From: Campylobacterota bacterium
Lineage (GTDB): Bacteria > Campylobacterota > Campylobacteria > Campylobacterales > Sulfurimonadaceae
NCBI GenBank assembly: GCA_023379705.1
Contig: JAMCPS010000019.1
Location: forward strand, 1 to 41,415
Length of the DNA: 41,415 nucleotides
Reading direction: 5' to 3'
Made by a program: the position numbers and the translations under genes
In this document: positions 8,713 to 15,613 of the stretch, in pieces
Layout of the letters: each line of letters opens with the position of its first letter
How positions within the stretch are numbered: position 1 is the first letter of the stretch
The notes under the pieces: generated by a model
What the model saw: the letters and a program-made list of their open reading frames with translations, nothing else
Told to the model about the DNA's origin: nothing
Databases searched by the model: none

Positions 8713-9411
8713 TCATCCCAACAAACGATCAATCGACTCGCGTAAGAACTGCGTTTGATGCGCAGATGCAAGAACAGATGCGTCTAATAATCTGTTACTG
8801 CTTTGGAAATCACTGATCACTTTTGCTATGTCAGTATCGGCCATTTGACTTTTAGCTGCAGATGTTTGGGTGATTTGATTTAGTAACGCGTTGGCTTGAG
8901 TGACATAGTTGTTAGCAGCCGCACCAACATCGCTTTGGGTAGAGGATAGGGTATCCATATACGTCGAAATTGCATCCTGGTCGCCCAGTGTAAGGTTTTT
9001 TGGTGAGACACTGCTATCAAGCAGGGGTTTTTCATTATAAGATGTCGTGTTTATCATGTCCTGCATTGATGTTTGTGTACGTTGAAATTCAGCTTGCAGC
9101 GCTTGTTGGTCTAAACTGTTTAAGCTTGCGCTGTTACTTCGAACACTTAGGTCATTTAGTTTTTGAGCTGACTCAGAGAGGCTAGAGAGTGTTGCATCGG
9201 CTATTTGTGTCATCCCTATACTGTCATTAGTATTCATTAACTCTTGAGAATAAGTGTTGATTTGACTTTCCATCTGAGTAGTAATGCTGCGTGAGGCACT
9301 ATCTTCCATACTAAGTTGCAGTCCGGCTGCAATTTTGTCCAGAGTTTTATCTCTTTTTGTGCTTTGCTCGTTCATTTGAGGAAGAGCTTGATACTGGGTA
9401 TTGAGTTGCAT
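8713..9411 (-). CDS. small flagellin-domain protein (FlaC-like)
   Basis: This 232 aa protein has the flagellin D0/D1 ends but almost no variable centre. The N-terminal half includes KIAAGLQLSMEDSASRSIT, matching the flagellin motif around residues 20-45, and long heptad helices (LSSLSESAQKLNDLSVRSNS). The C-terminal helix (NRLLDASVLASAHQTQFLRESIDRLLG region) matches flagellin D0. At this length it resembles short non-filament flagellins such as FlaC of Campylobacter more than a major filament protein. AAGGAG precedes the ATG. A sigma-54-like promoter lies 22 nt upstream of the start, fitting flagellar class regulation. Confidence 0.75.
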   Translation of the reverse strand: MQLNTQYQALPQMNEQSTKRDKTLDKIAAGLQLSMEDSASRSITTQMESQINTYSQELMNTNDSIGMTQIADATLSSLSESAQKLNDLSVRSNSASLNSLDQQALQAEFQRTQTSMQDMINTTSYNEKPLLDSSVSPKNLTLGDQDAISTYMDTLSSTQSDVGAAANNYVTQANALLNQITQTSAAKSQMADTDIAKVISDFQSSNRLLDASVLASAHQTQFLRESIDRLLG

Positions 9412-9434
9412 GATAACTCCTTTTGGATATATCT

Positions 9435-9450
9435 ATATGCTATAGCATAT
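9435..9450. repeat. perfect 16-bp palindrome upstream of the flagellin gene
   Basis: ATATGCTATAGCATAT is its own reverse complement. It covers the -12 element of the proposed sigma-54 promoter, so it could be an operator or a chance AT-rich palindrome. Confidence 0.5.
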
Positions 9451-9459
9451 CACGTTCCC
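9444..9459 (-). promoter_or_regulatory. sigma-54-like promoter of the small flagellin gene
   Basis: Read on the minus strand the sequence GGGAACGTGATATGCT fits TGGCACG-N4-TTGCW at most positions, keeping the invariant GG and GC with 10 nt between them. The predicted start of transcription near 9433 leaves a leader of about 22 nt that includes AAGGAG. The site overlaps the 16-bp palindrome at 9435-9450. Confidence 0.55.
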
Positions 9460-9484
9460 TTTTAAGAATTTATAAGTCCTTAGC

Positions 9485-9490
9485 TATAAT
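9485..9490 (+). promoter_or_regulatory. -10 box for the amidase gene
   Basis: A TATAAT lies 26 nt before the chosen ATG, with an AGGAG between. No -35 box is evident. Confidence 0.5.
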
Positions 9491-9516
9491 TTGATCAAGA
9501 ATCACAGGAGATGGGT

Positions 9517-10365
9517 ATGGTAAAAGTAGCGGCAATACAAATGCAGATGTCTGAGAATAAAAAAGCGAATATCCATAAAGCCGAAATAATGGTTCGTCAA
9601 GCTGCACACAATGGTGCCAATATAATCTTGATACCGGAACTGTTTGAGGGTTACTATTTTTGCAAAGATATGGATCAAAAATATTTTTCATGGGCACAAG
9701 AGCGTCAAGGACATCCTATGATTGCTCATTTTAGTTTGTTGGCAAAAGAATTGGGTGTGGTGCTGCCCTTGAGCTATTTTGAAAAAGCGGGTGAACGCTA
9801 TTTTAACTCCCTCGTAATGATTGATGCCAATGGAATGGTTATGGAAAATTATCGTAAAACCCATATTCCAGATGGTCCTGGATACGAAGAGAAATTTTAT
9901 TTTGAACCGGGTGATACGGGATTCAAAGTCTGGAAAACAGCCTTCGGTAATGTCGGTGTAGGTATTTGCTGGGATCAATGGTTTCCCGAAACGGCGCGCT
10001 GTTTGACACTCATGGGTGCGGATATGATTTTTTATCCAACGGCGATAGGGAGTGAGCCTGAGATAGGGGTTGATTCGGCATCGCATTGGCAGCGGGTTCA
10101 AATGGGGCACAGTGCGGCTAATATCATACCTGTCATTGCTGCGAATCGTATCGGAGAGGAAGTGGGGGAGAGTTGTACGTTGACATTTTACGGAAGCTCA
10201 TTTATTACCGATCATACGGGGGCTAAAGTAGCTGAGGCTTCGAGAAATCAGGAAGAGATTTTGTATACTGAATTTGATGTGCAGGCCAATCGTGAACATC
10301 GTCACTATTGGGGATTGATTCGTGATCGCCGTCCTGAGTGTTATGGAAGTATTGTAGAAAAATAA
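9517..10365 (+). CDS. aguB: N-carbamoylputrescine amidase (nitrilase superfamily)
   Basis: This 282 aa enzyme hydrolyses N-carbamoylputrescine to putrescine in the agmatine route to polyamines. The nitrilase triad is visible: E41 (IPELFEG), K114 (YRKTHIPDGPGY) and C151 (GVGICWDQW). The stretch KTHIPDGPGYEEKFYFEPG and the WFPE after the cysteine are typical of the AguB branch. An ATG at 9511 abuts AGGAG with no spacing; the in-frame ATG at 9517 has 6 nt spacing and begins MVKVAAIQMQ, so I prefer it. No agmatine deiminase gene is next to it. Confidence 0.88.
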   Translation: MVKVAAIQMQMSENKKANIHKAEIMVRQAAHNGANIILIPELFEGYYFCKDMDQKYFSWAQERQGHPMIAHFSLLAKELGVVLPLSYFEKAGERYFNSLVMIDANGMVMENYRKTHIPDGPGYEEKFYFEPGDTGFKVWKTAFGNVGVGICWDQWFPETARCLTLMGADMIFYPTAIGSEPEIGVDSASHWQRVQMGHSAANIIPVIAANRIGEEVGESCTLTFYGSSFITDHTGAKVAEASRNQEEILYTEFDVQANREHRHYWGLIRDRRPECYGSIVEK

Positions 10366-10421
10366 ATAAACGGAATAGTTTTTGCTTTTATTGTGTAAAT
10401 AATCTGACAGCGGGGGTTACC

Positions 10422-11210
10422 GTGAGAGTCGTTTTACGCAATAACGCTATCTTCGTTCATGGTGGGTCAAAAACCCTAGAGGAGCCGTGGATGGAAGAAT
10501 TTTTTGATCATCATATCCATAATACTCTCTTTTTAGACAATGGGGTATTGGTATTGAATAATGAGGGTTCTTCGGAGCAAAAAGAAGAATTTTTAGATAC
10601 ATTAAGCGATCGTTACACAACAGCAAATGACCTAGCTAACCCTTTTTATCGCCGCTCTCTTCGAAAATGCCGCAGTGCCGCTGTACGTATTGAAATCCCC
10701 TATCGCAAAGCAGAAAAAGTCGATATTGAACTGTTCGCATTTGGTCCCAATCGTGTTAAGCTCACATTTTTAACACCGAATCGATGGATTATGCGTTATT
10801 TAAAACAGCAATTGTCTTCTCTCGTAACCAGTCATACTTCCAACCAAATCTATATCGATGTAAGCACCATTGCCTCCAAAGCACGTTTGGAAAAAGCGCT
10901 CAATCGACGAGAGGTGCTTCATTATGTAATCAATTACAATTATGATGAAGAATTTATGAGCAAATTGTACGGAAATTATAAGGGGTGGGGGCATAGTAAT
11001 GATGAAGTAGATAAGATGATTCGCTACCATGCTATTTTTGATCTTCCAGTGGGCAGTAAGCTCGAAGATTTGAAAAAACGGTATCGTCAGCTTGCAAAGC
11101 GGTATCATCCTGATCGCGTTAATTCTAAAAGTCCTGAAATCATTAATAAGTACACCGAAAAGTTCAAGCTTTTACAAGAAGCATACGGTGCATTGCAAGC
11201 GGCTGGCTGA
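10422..11210 (+). CDS. J-domain protein with C-terminal J domain
   Basis: This 262 aa protein carries its J domain at the C terminus (about residues 200-262): YHAIFDLPVGSKLEDLKKRY, the HPD motif at 229-231, and KFKLLQEAYGAL. The domain stimulates a DnaK-type Hsp70. The N-terminal 190 residues have no recognised domain. The open frame begins earlier inside aguB, but a GTG at 10422 preceded by GGGGG gives a clean start with 57 nt after aguB, so I used it. It lacks the zinc-finger and substrate-binding domains of DnaJ. It ends 16 nt from the convergent polymerase gene, with no terminator visible between them. Confidence 0.75.
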   Translation: MRVVLRNNAIFVHGGSKTLEEPWMEEFFDHHIHNTLFLDNGVLVLNNEGSSEQKEEFLDTLSDRYTTANDLANPFYRRSLRKCRSAAVRIEIPYRKAEKVDIELFAFGPNRVKLTFLTPNRWIMRYLKQQLSSLVTSHTSNQIYIDVSTIASKARLEKALNRREVLHYVINYNYDEEFMSKLYGNYKGWGHSNDEVDKMIRYHAIFDLPVGSKLEDLKKRYRQLAKRYHPDRVNSKSPEIINKYTEKFKLLQEAYGALQAAG

Positions 11211-11226
11211 TTTAATCATTAGATAG

Positions 11227-12492
11227 CTAAAGCTCGCTTCCCCATTTTAAAGCATCACAACCATATTTATCGCGAATAGCACGACTTTTTTGATCAAAGC
11301 TGCGTGCTTTAATATCTTCTTCGTAATCAATAAGCGAGAGCGTTCTGCGTGAATGAACACTAAATGCAGAGGCACTAATACCAATATGCGTGATGGTGCC
11401 GCTGATGTGCAAATCTGCTTTTGTAAAAAGTTCGCGACACAGTTGGCGAAACCGCTGCTCATTGAAAAGTCTTGCTTCGCTAAGAGCACTGTTGCTTTTT
11501 GGATAATGGCTGTAGTAAATGGATAGGGTAAAGGTTGTTGGATTCACTTCGAGTTTGGTGATAGCATAGGCGAGATGACGTGAGAGGATCGAAATTCGAC
11601 GCCGTATTTCATCGCGGTTGCTTATAGGATCAAATGTACGTGAGATACCGATCGATTTACGAGGTGCATTGACAGTAAGCTCTCCTGAATCGTTGCCTGA
11701 AACGCGTTCGTACAGCGACTGTGCATAAGGGCCCCATGAATAGACAAGATTTTTAGCGCGAAGTAAATCACTCAATGTTTTAAGATGATATTGTGCACAT
11801 CGGCGTTGCATGCTTGAACCGATTCCTGGAAACTTATGAACCGGTATTGTTGAAACGAAGTTGGAAACTTCATGGTTTAAGATTGTTTTACAGCCAAAAG
11901 GTTTGGCACTTTCGGTGGCAAGTTTGGCAATGTGTTTCGAATTCGCAGCACCGATGGAAACAGGAAGATTGAGGTGACGTTTTATCTCATGGCGTAAATG
12001 ATCGATAAAAGCAGGGATTTCTTCTTCGGTTATCCAACCTTCTAAATCACCGTAAAACTCATCAATACTTGCTTGTTCTATCAGAGGAATACGCTCTTGT
12101 AAGAATTGATGCAGCTGATGGGAGAGACGATGATACAACTGCATATCAGGCCCTTTGATAATGAGATCTGGGCAGCGAATAAGCGCCTCGCGTATCGTCA
12201 TACCTGTATTGATACCATAGGATCGTGCTTCATAACTTGCAGTCGTTAAAATCCCTCTTACACGTCCATCTGGATCGATAAATTGGCCTAAATCATCTCC
12301 TGTATAACGGTGAAAAAAGCTCCCCACAAAAGAGCCGCTATTGTTGAGCAACAGTTCTTGGTTTGATTTTTCATGGGAAAAAATGTACGGATCACCTCTG
12401 CCTCCAATGCCCACGGGCTTGCCAATCAATGCAGGCTCAATGGTACGTTGTGCCGATACAAAAAAGCAATCCAGATCAATGTGTATTTTCAT
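11227..12492 (-). CDS. dinB: Y-family DNA polymerase (Pol IV-like)
   Basis: This is a translesion polymerase of 421 aa. Catalytic acids are in HIDLDCFF (D6) and ASIDEFYGDL (D144, E145), with F11 as the likely steric gate. ILTTASYEARSYGI and SIGAANSKHIAKLATESAKP are Y-family signatures, and the helix-hairpin-helix part includes FPGIGSSMQRR. About 40 extra residues (roughly 33-78) lie between VGIGG and RGILTTAS compared with E. coli DinB. The start ATG lies 6 nt after a TATACT (complement 12499-12504) and has no Shine-Dalgarno, so the message may be leaderless. No clear LexA-type operator is seen. Confidence 0.88.
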   Translation of the reverse strand: MKIHIDLDCFFVSAQRTIEPALIGKPVGIGGRGDPYIFSHEKSNQELLLNNSGSFVGSFFHRYTGDDLGQFIDPDGRVRGILTTASYEARSYGINTGMTIREALIRCPDLIIKGPDMQLYHRLSHQLHQFLQERIPLIEQASIDEFYGDLEGWITEEEIPAFIDHLRHEIKRHLNLPVSIGAANSKHIAKLATESAKPFGCKTILNHEVSNFVSTIPVHKFPGIGSSMQRRCAQYHLKTLSDLLRAKNLVYSWGPYAQSLYERVSGNDSGELTVNAPRKSIGISRTFDPISNRDEIRRRISILSRHLAYAITKLEVNPTTFTLSIYYSHYPKSNSALSEARLFNEQRFRQLCRELFTKADLHISGTITHIGISASAFSVHSRRTLSLIDYEEDIKARSFDQKSRAIRDKYGCDALKWGSEL

Positions 12493-12498
12493 AATGGC

Positions 12499-12504
12499 AG
12501 TATA
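12499..12504 (-). promoter_or_regulatory. -10 box placing the dinB transcript start at its ATG
   Basis: On the minus strand TATACT is followed by GCCATT and then ATG, so the seventh base after the box is the A of the start codon. No ribosome-binding site lies upstream. Confidence 0.5.
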
Positions 12505-12575
12505 AGGTGCTTTGAAACCTAAGAGACAAAATATGGCAATTCGCTACAATATGGCAAAAGTTTTGGGGGATTCGG

Positions 12576-13592
12576 ATGGAGTACCGTTATATCGGACGTA
12601 CAGGATTGCGTGTTTCCCCGATTTGTATGGGGACTATGACCTTTGGCTCGCAATGCGATGAAAAAGCCGCATTTGCCATTATGGACAAAGCATATGATTG
12701 CGGGGTGAACTTTTTTGACACCGCTGAATTGTATCCTGTCCCCCCTACTGCCAAACTTGCAGGATTAACTGAGGAGATGGTGGGGCGATGGCTTAAAAGC
12801 AAACCGCGCGAGAGTGTGATTCTGGCTACTAAAGTAGCAGGGGCGGCCTCGGGATGGTTTGTTCCGCCGATTCGTCACGGATTTACGGCATGTGATCGTT
12901 TTCATATCGAGCGTGCTATTGAAGGGTCACTGAAGCGGTTAGGAACCGATTACATCGATTTGTATCAGATGCACTGGCCTGATACGATTGTCCCTATCGA
13001 AGAGACATTGCGGGCTATGGATGCACTGGTGCAAAGCGGAAAAGTGCGCTACATCGGTACATCCAATGATACCGCGCGTGGGACGATGAAATCGCTTATG
13101 GTGAGTAAATACGAAAAACTGGCTCGATTTGAGTCAATTCAAAATAATTTTTCACTCCTTAATCGCCGTGATTTAACGGAGATCGGTGCATTATGCCGTG
13201 AAGAAAAAATTTCATTGCTTCCGTATTCCCCTTTGGGTGGTGGTGTTTTGAGCGGAAAATACAATCAAGCCACAAGCAGTCAAGGGCGCTTTAGTGATTA
13301 TATAAATTCTAGCAATAAACGTCAACGACTTATGGCAGCACGATTCCTCAACGACAAAACGCTCGCATCGACACAGGAATATCTGCGCATCGCTATTGTG
13401 CACGAGCTGGATCCGGTTACGATGGCGGTTGCATGGAGTAAACAGTTTGATTTTGTGGCTTCTACGATTATCGGTGCGACGACACCAGAACAATTGGATG
13501 CTTCATTAGCCGCGATGAATGTGACGTTGAATGACGAAATACTAAAAGAACTGGATGCGGTGCATGCAAAAATACTTTATCCTATGGGTTAG
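12576..13592 (+). CDS. aldo/keto reductase (Tas-like)
   Basis: This 338 aa NADPH-dependent oxidoreductase has a TIM-barrel fold. It begins MEYRYIGRTGLRVSPICMGT, the standard AKR opening. The catalytic tetrad fits D48 (FFDTAELY), Y53, K86 (LATKV) and H133 (QMHWPD). The segment ELYPVPPTAKLAGLTEEMVG resembles E. coli Tas. GGGGGAT precedes the ATG. The physiological carbonyl substrate is not predictable. Its 3' end overlaps the start of the lipoprotein gene by 29 nt, which suggests co-translation with it and the aminotransferase. Confidence 0.9.
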   Translation: MEYRYIGRTGLRVSPICMGTMTFGSQCDEKAAFAIMDKAYDCGVNFFDTAELYPVPPTAKLAGLTEEMVGRWLKSKPRESVILATKVAGAASGWFVPPIRHGFTACDRFHIERAIEGSLKRLGTDYIDLYQMHWPDTIVPIEETLRAMDALVQSGKVRYIGTSNDTARGTMKSLMVSKYEKLARFESIQNNFSLLNRRDLTEIGALCREEKISLLPYSPLGGGVLSGKYNQATSSQGRFSDYINSSNKRQRLMAARFLNDKTLASTQEYLRIAIVHELDPVTMAVAWSKQFDFVASTIIGATTPEQLDASLAAMNVTLNDEILKELDAVHAKILYPMG

Positions 13593-14064
13593 TACGCTTA
13601 TCCTCTTTCTGGGGGGATGTACCGCCAAACATTATTCGATCAGCAGTCCCAAAGTCATTACAATTAAAAGCCCTAAACTCAAATTCTCCGATACCGGGTA
13701 CATACGCTATGAAGCAGATGCAGTAGAGGTGGAACTTTTTACCGCGGGTGTGGCAATCGAGAAAATTTCGATTGATGACAAAGTATGTGTGAGTTCAGGA
13801 TGCATGAGTGAAGAAGCATTTGTAAAAGAATACTTGTATGAAAAATATCCGCGTGATACGATGCGCCGTATTTTGCAAGGGGAGCCGATTTTTGGGGGAA
13901 TCGGTAAGGATGAAACCTGCGGAGGAGCTCTTTTTCAATTCATCCGAAATGACGACATGGACATCATGTATCGGCGTAAGGGCGGTGAAATATTTTTTAA
14001 AGATCGCCTCAATAGCTTGATGGTTAAAATAAACGATATAGAGGATACGAATGAAACTAAGTGA
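13564..14064 (+). CDS. putative lipoprotein of unknown function
   Basis: This 166 aa protein opens with a type II signal peptide ending in the lipobox LFLGGC (lipidated cysteine at residue 19), so it should be anchored to a membrane facing the periplasm. The rest has two pairs of cysteines (VCVSSGC and a single TCGG) and no family I recognise. The ATG at 13555 would add three residues (MRC); the ATG at 13564 gives the more usual signal peptide. The start lies inside the aldo/keto reductase gene, and the end overlaps the aminotransferase start by 14 nt, so the three appear translationally coupled. Confidence 0.7.
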   Translation: MQKYFILWVSTLILFLGGCTAKHYSISSPKVITIKSPKLKFSDTGYIRYEADAVEVELFTAGVAIEKISIDDKVCVSSGCMSEEAFVKEYLYEKYPRDTMRRILQGEPIFGGIGKDETCGGALFQFIRNDDMDIMYRRKGGEIFFKDRLNSLMVKINDIEDTNETK

Positions 14065-15196
14065 TCGAAGCACAACTATTGCCCAATCGGAAATCCGTTC
14101 CATGACGAGAGCCTGCAATGCTCTTAATGGAATCAATATGGCACAGGGTGTCTGTGATTTGGAAGTCCCGAGTGTGGTGATCGATGCTGCGAAGAGGGCG
14201 ATGGATTCGGGGGTAAATATTTACACACCTACCGAAGGATTACCCGTGTTACGTCAAGCAATTGCTTCTAAGATGAAACGCTTTTATGACGTGGATATTT
14301 CTTCTGATCAAGTATTAGTAAGCGACGGTGCCACGGGAGCTTTTTATACAGCGTGTTTGTCATTACTAAATCCGCTCGATGAGGTCATTTTATTTGAACC
14401 GTATTATGGGTATCATCGATCAACGCTTACTTCTTTGGGAGCGGTTCCTACGTTTGTGCGTCTTGAATCACCTCATTGGGAATTGGATATGAAGGCACTT
14501 GAGGCAGTTGTGACTCCAAAGACTCGCGCAATGGTTATTTGTAATCCCGCTAACCCAAGTGGAAAAGTATACACGCGAGACGAATTGGAACAAATCGGGG
14601 TCTTTGCGCAAAAACATGATCTGATTATTTTTGCGGATGAGATGTATGAACACTTTTTATACGATGGTGTCAAACACATTACGGCATTGAGTGTTGAGAG
14701 TTTGAGAGATCGATGTGTGGTACTTTCTGGATTCTCAAAAGTATTTAGTATTACGGGCTGGCGCTTAGGCTATGCGATTGCACCGGCAAAAGTGATTGAA
14801 ATCATGGCACAGTTCAACGATCTCATCTATGTTTGCGCCGCCGCACCCTTACAGATGGGCGCCACAGAGGGTCTTGAAAAACTGGGGGATGAGTATTATC
14901 GGGAGCTCTCAAGAGTTCATCAAATGAAGCGTGATCTTTTTTGCGATGCCCTTCGTGATGCGGGATTGAATCCTAGCGTTCCAAGCGGGGCCTATTATGT
15001 GATGACGGATGTAAGCTCAATTATGGGGAACGATGATTTTGAAAAAGCGATGAGAATCCTAGAACAAACAGGAGTCGCTTCGGTTCCGGGCCGAGCATTT
15101 TATCATGATAATGCAGGTGCCAACATGGTACGCTTTTGCTATTCTAAACCGCTTGAGGTACTTGAAGATGCGGTGCAGAGAATTCGTCGACTGTGA
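14051..15196 (+). CDS. pyridoxal-phosphate aminotransferase, class I/II
   Basis: This 381 aa cytosolic enzyme is of the aspartate aminotransferase fold type I. The PLP-binding lysine is K230 in SGFSKVFSITGWRLGY, the cofactor aspartate is D196 (FADEMYEHF), the phosphate region includes SDGATGAFY, and CNPANPSGKVY is the typical substrate loop. The ending MVRFCYSK carries the carboxylate-binding arginine. The amino acid substrate cannot be fixed from motifs; an aspartate or methionine/aromatic type is possible. A promoter-like TATAAT at 15197-15202 and an inverted repeat follow. Confidence 0.85.
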   Translation: MKLSDRSTTIAQSEIRSMTRACNALNGINMAQGVCDLEVPSVVIDAAKRAMDSGVNIYTPTEGLPVLRQAIASKMKRFYDVDISSDQVLVSDGATGAFYTACLSLLNPLDEVILFEPYYGYHRSTLTSLGAVPTFVRLESPHWELDMKALEAVVTPKTRAMVICNPANPSGKVYTRDELEQIGVFAQKHDLIIFADEMYEHFLYDGVKHITALSVESLRDRCVVLSGFSKVFSITGWRLGYAIAPAKVIEIMAQFNDLIYVCAAAPLQMGATEGLEKLGDEYYRELSRVHQMKRDLFCDALRDAGLNPSVPSGAYYVMTDVSSIMGNDDFEKAMRILEQTGVASVPGRAFYHDNAGANMVRFCYSKPLEVLEDAVQRIRRL

Positions 15197-15205
15197 TATA
15201 ATAAT

Positions 15206-15230
15206 AGGAGTTGTTGAAAGAATATTTTTT
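15206..15230 (+). pseudogene. possible start of a gene interrupted by the inverted repeat
   Basis: AGGAG at 15206-15210, downstream of TATAAT at 15197-15202, precedes a TTG codon at 15214 that would open as LKEYFF and then run into the repeat and stop. This may be the remnant of a gene, perhaps the toxin partner of the YgiT-type protein, but the fragment is too short to prove anything. Confidence 0.2.
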
Positions 15231-15290
15231 CCGTTCACCCTGAGCTTGTCGAAGGGTTGGTTCATAGTTCGACAAGCTCACCACGAACGG
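15231..15290. repeat. dispersed REP/MITE-like inverted repeat
   Basis: Two near-identical 23-nt arms (15231-15253 and 15268-15290) face each other across a 14-nt loop. The arms contain TGAGCTTGTCGAA and its complement TTCGACAAGCTCA, with CCGTTC/GAACGG at the outer ends. From memory this GAGCTTGTCGAA family is scattered in many proteobacterial genomes as an extragenic palindrome. There is no T-run, so it is not a simple terminator. Confidence 0.7.
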
Positions 15291-15303
15291 AAAGATCAAA
15301 CAA

Positions 15304-15546
15304 ATGGACAAAAGTATGAAATGTGTAATTTGTAAACATGGTGAGACACAGCAGGGCTTTACGACAGTTACGTTAGAGAAAAACGGTGCGACTATTATTT
15401 TTAAACATGTTCCAGCACACGTATGCGATAACTGCGGTGAAAAATACGTTGATGGTGAAGTAACTGCGGAAGTTTTGAAAAAAGCGCAAGAGATCGTGAG
15501 TAATGGTGTCCAAATCGATATTCGGGAATATCAAAGCGCGGCGTAA
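15304..15546 (+). CDS. YgiT/MqsA-type zinc-finger protein (orphan antitoxin-like)
   Basis: This 80 aa protein matches the small YgiT-type zinc-finger family. CVIC (near residue 7) and CDNC (near 42) are the two zinc knuckles, followed by GEKYVDGEV and a helical tail ending DIREYQSAA. Full MqsA also has a C-terminal HTH, which is absent here. Such proteins are usually the second gene of a toxin-antitoxin pair, with the toxin (often DUF4258/MqsR-like) just upstream; here that place is held by an inverted repeat. An in-frame ATG at 15316 (MKCVIC) is the alternative start. No clear ribosome-binding site decides between them. Confidence 0.7.
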   Translation: MDKSMKCVICKHGETQQGFTTVTLEKNGATIIFKHVPAHVCDNCGEKYVDGEVTAEVLKKAQEIVSNGVQIDIREYQSAA

Positions 15547-15613
15547 TTCTCTATACCGCACGGGCGAAGTGTCCTTTCGGTAAATTTAGCTTCAATTAAA
15601 GCAAGGTATATTT

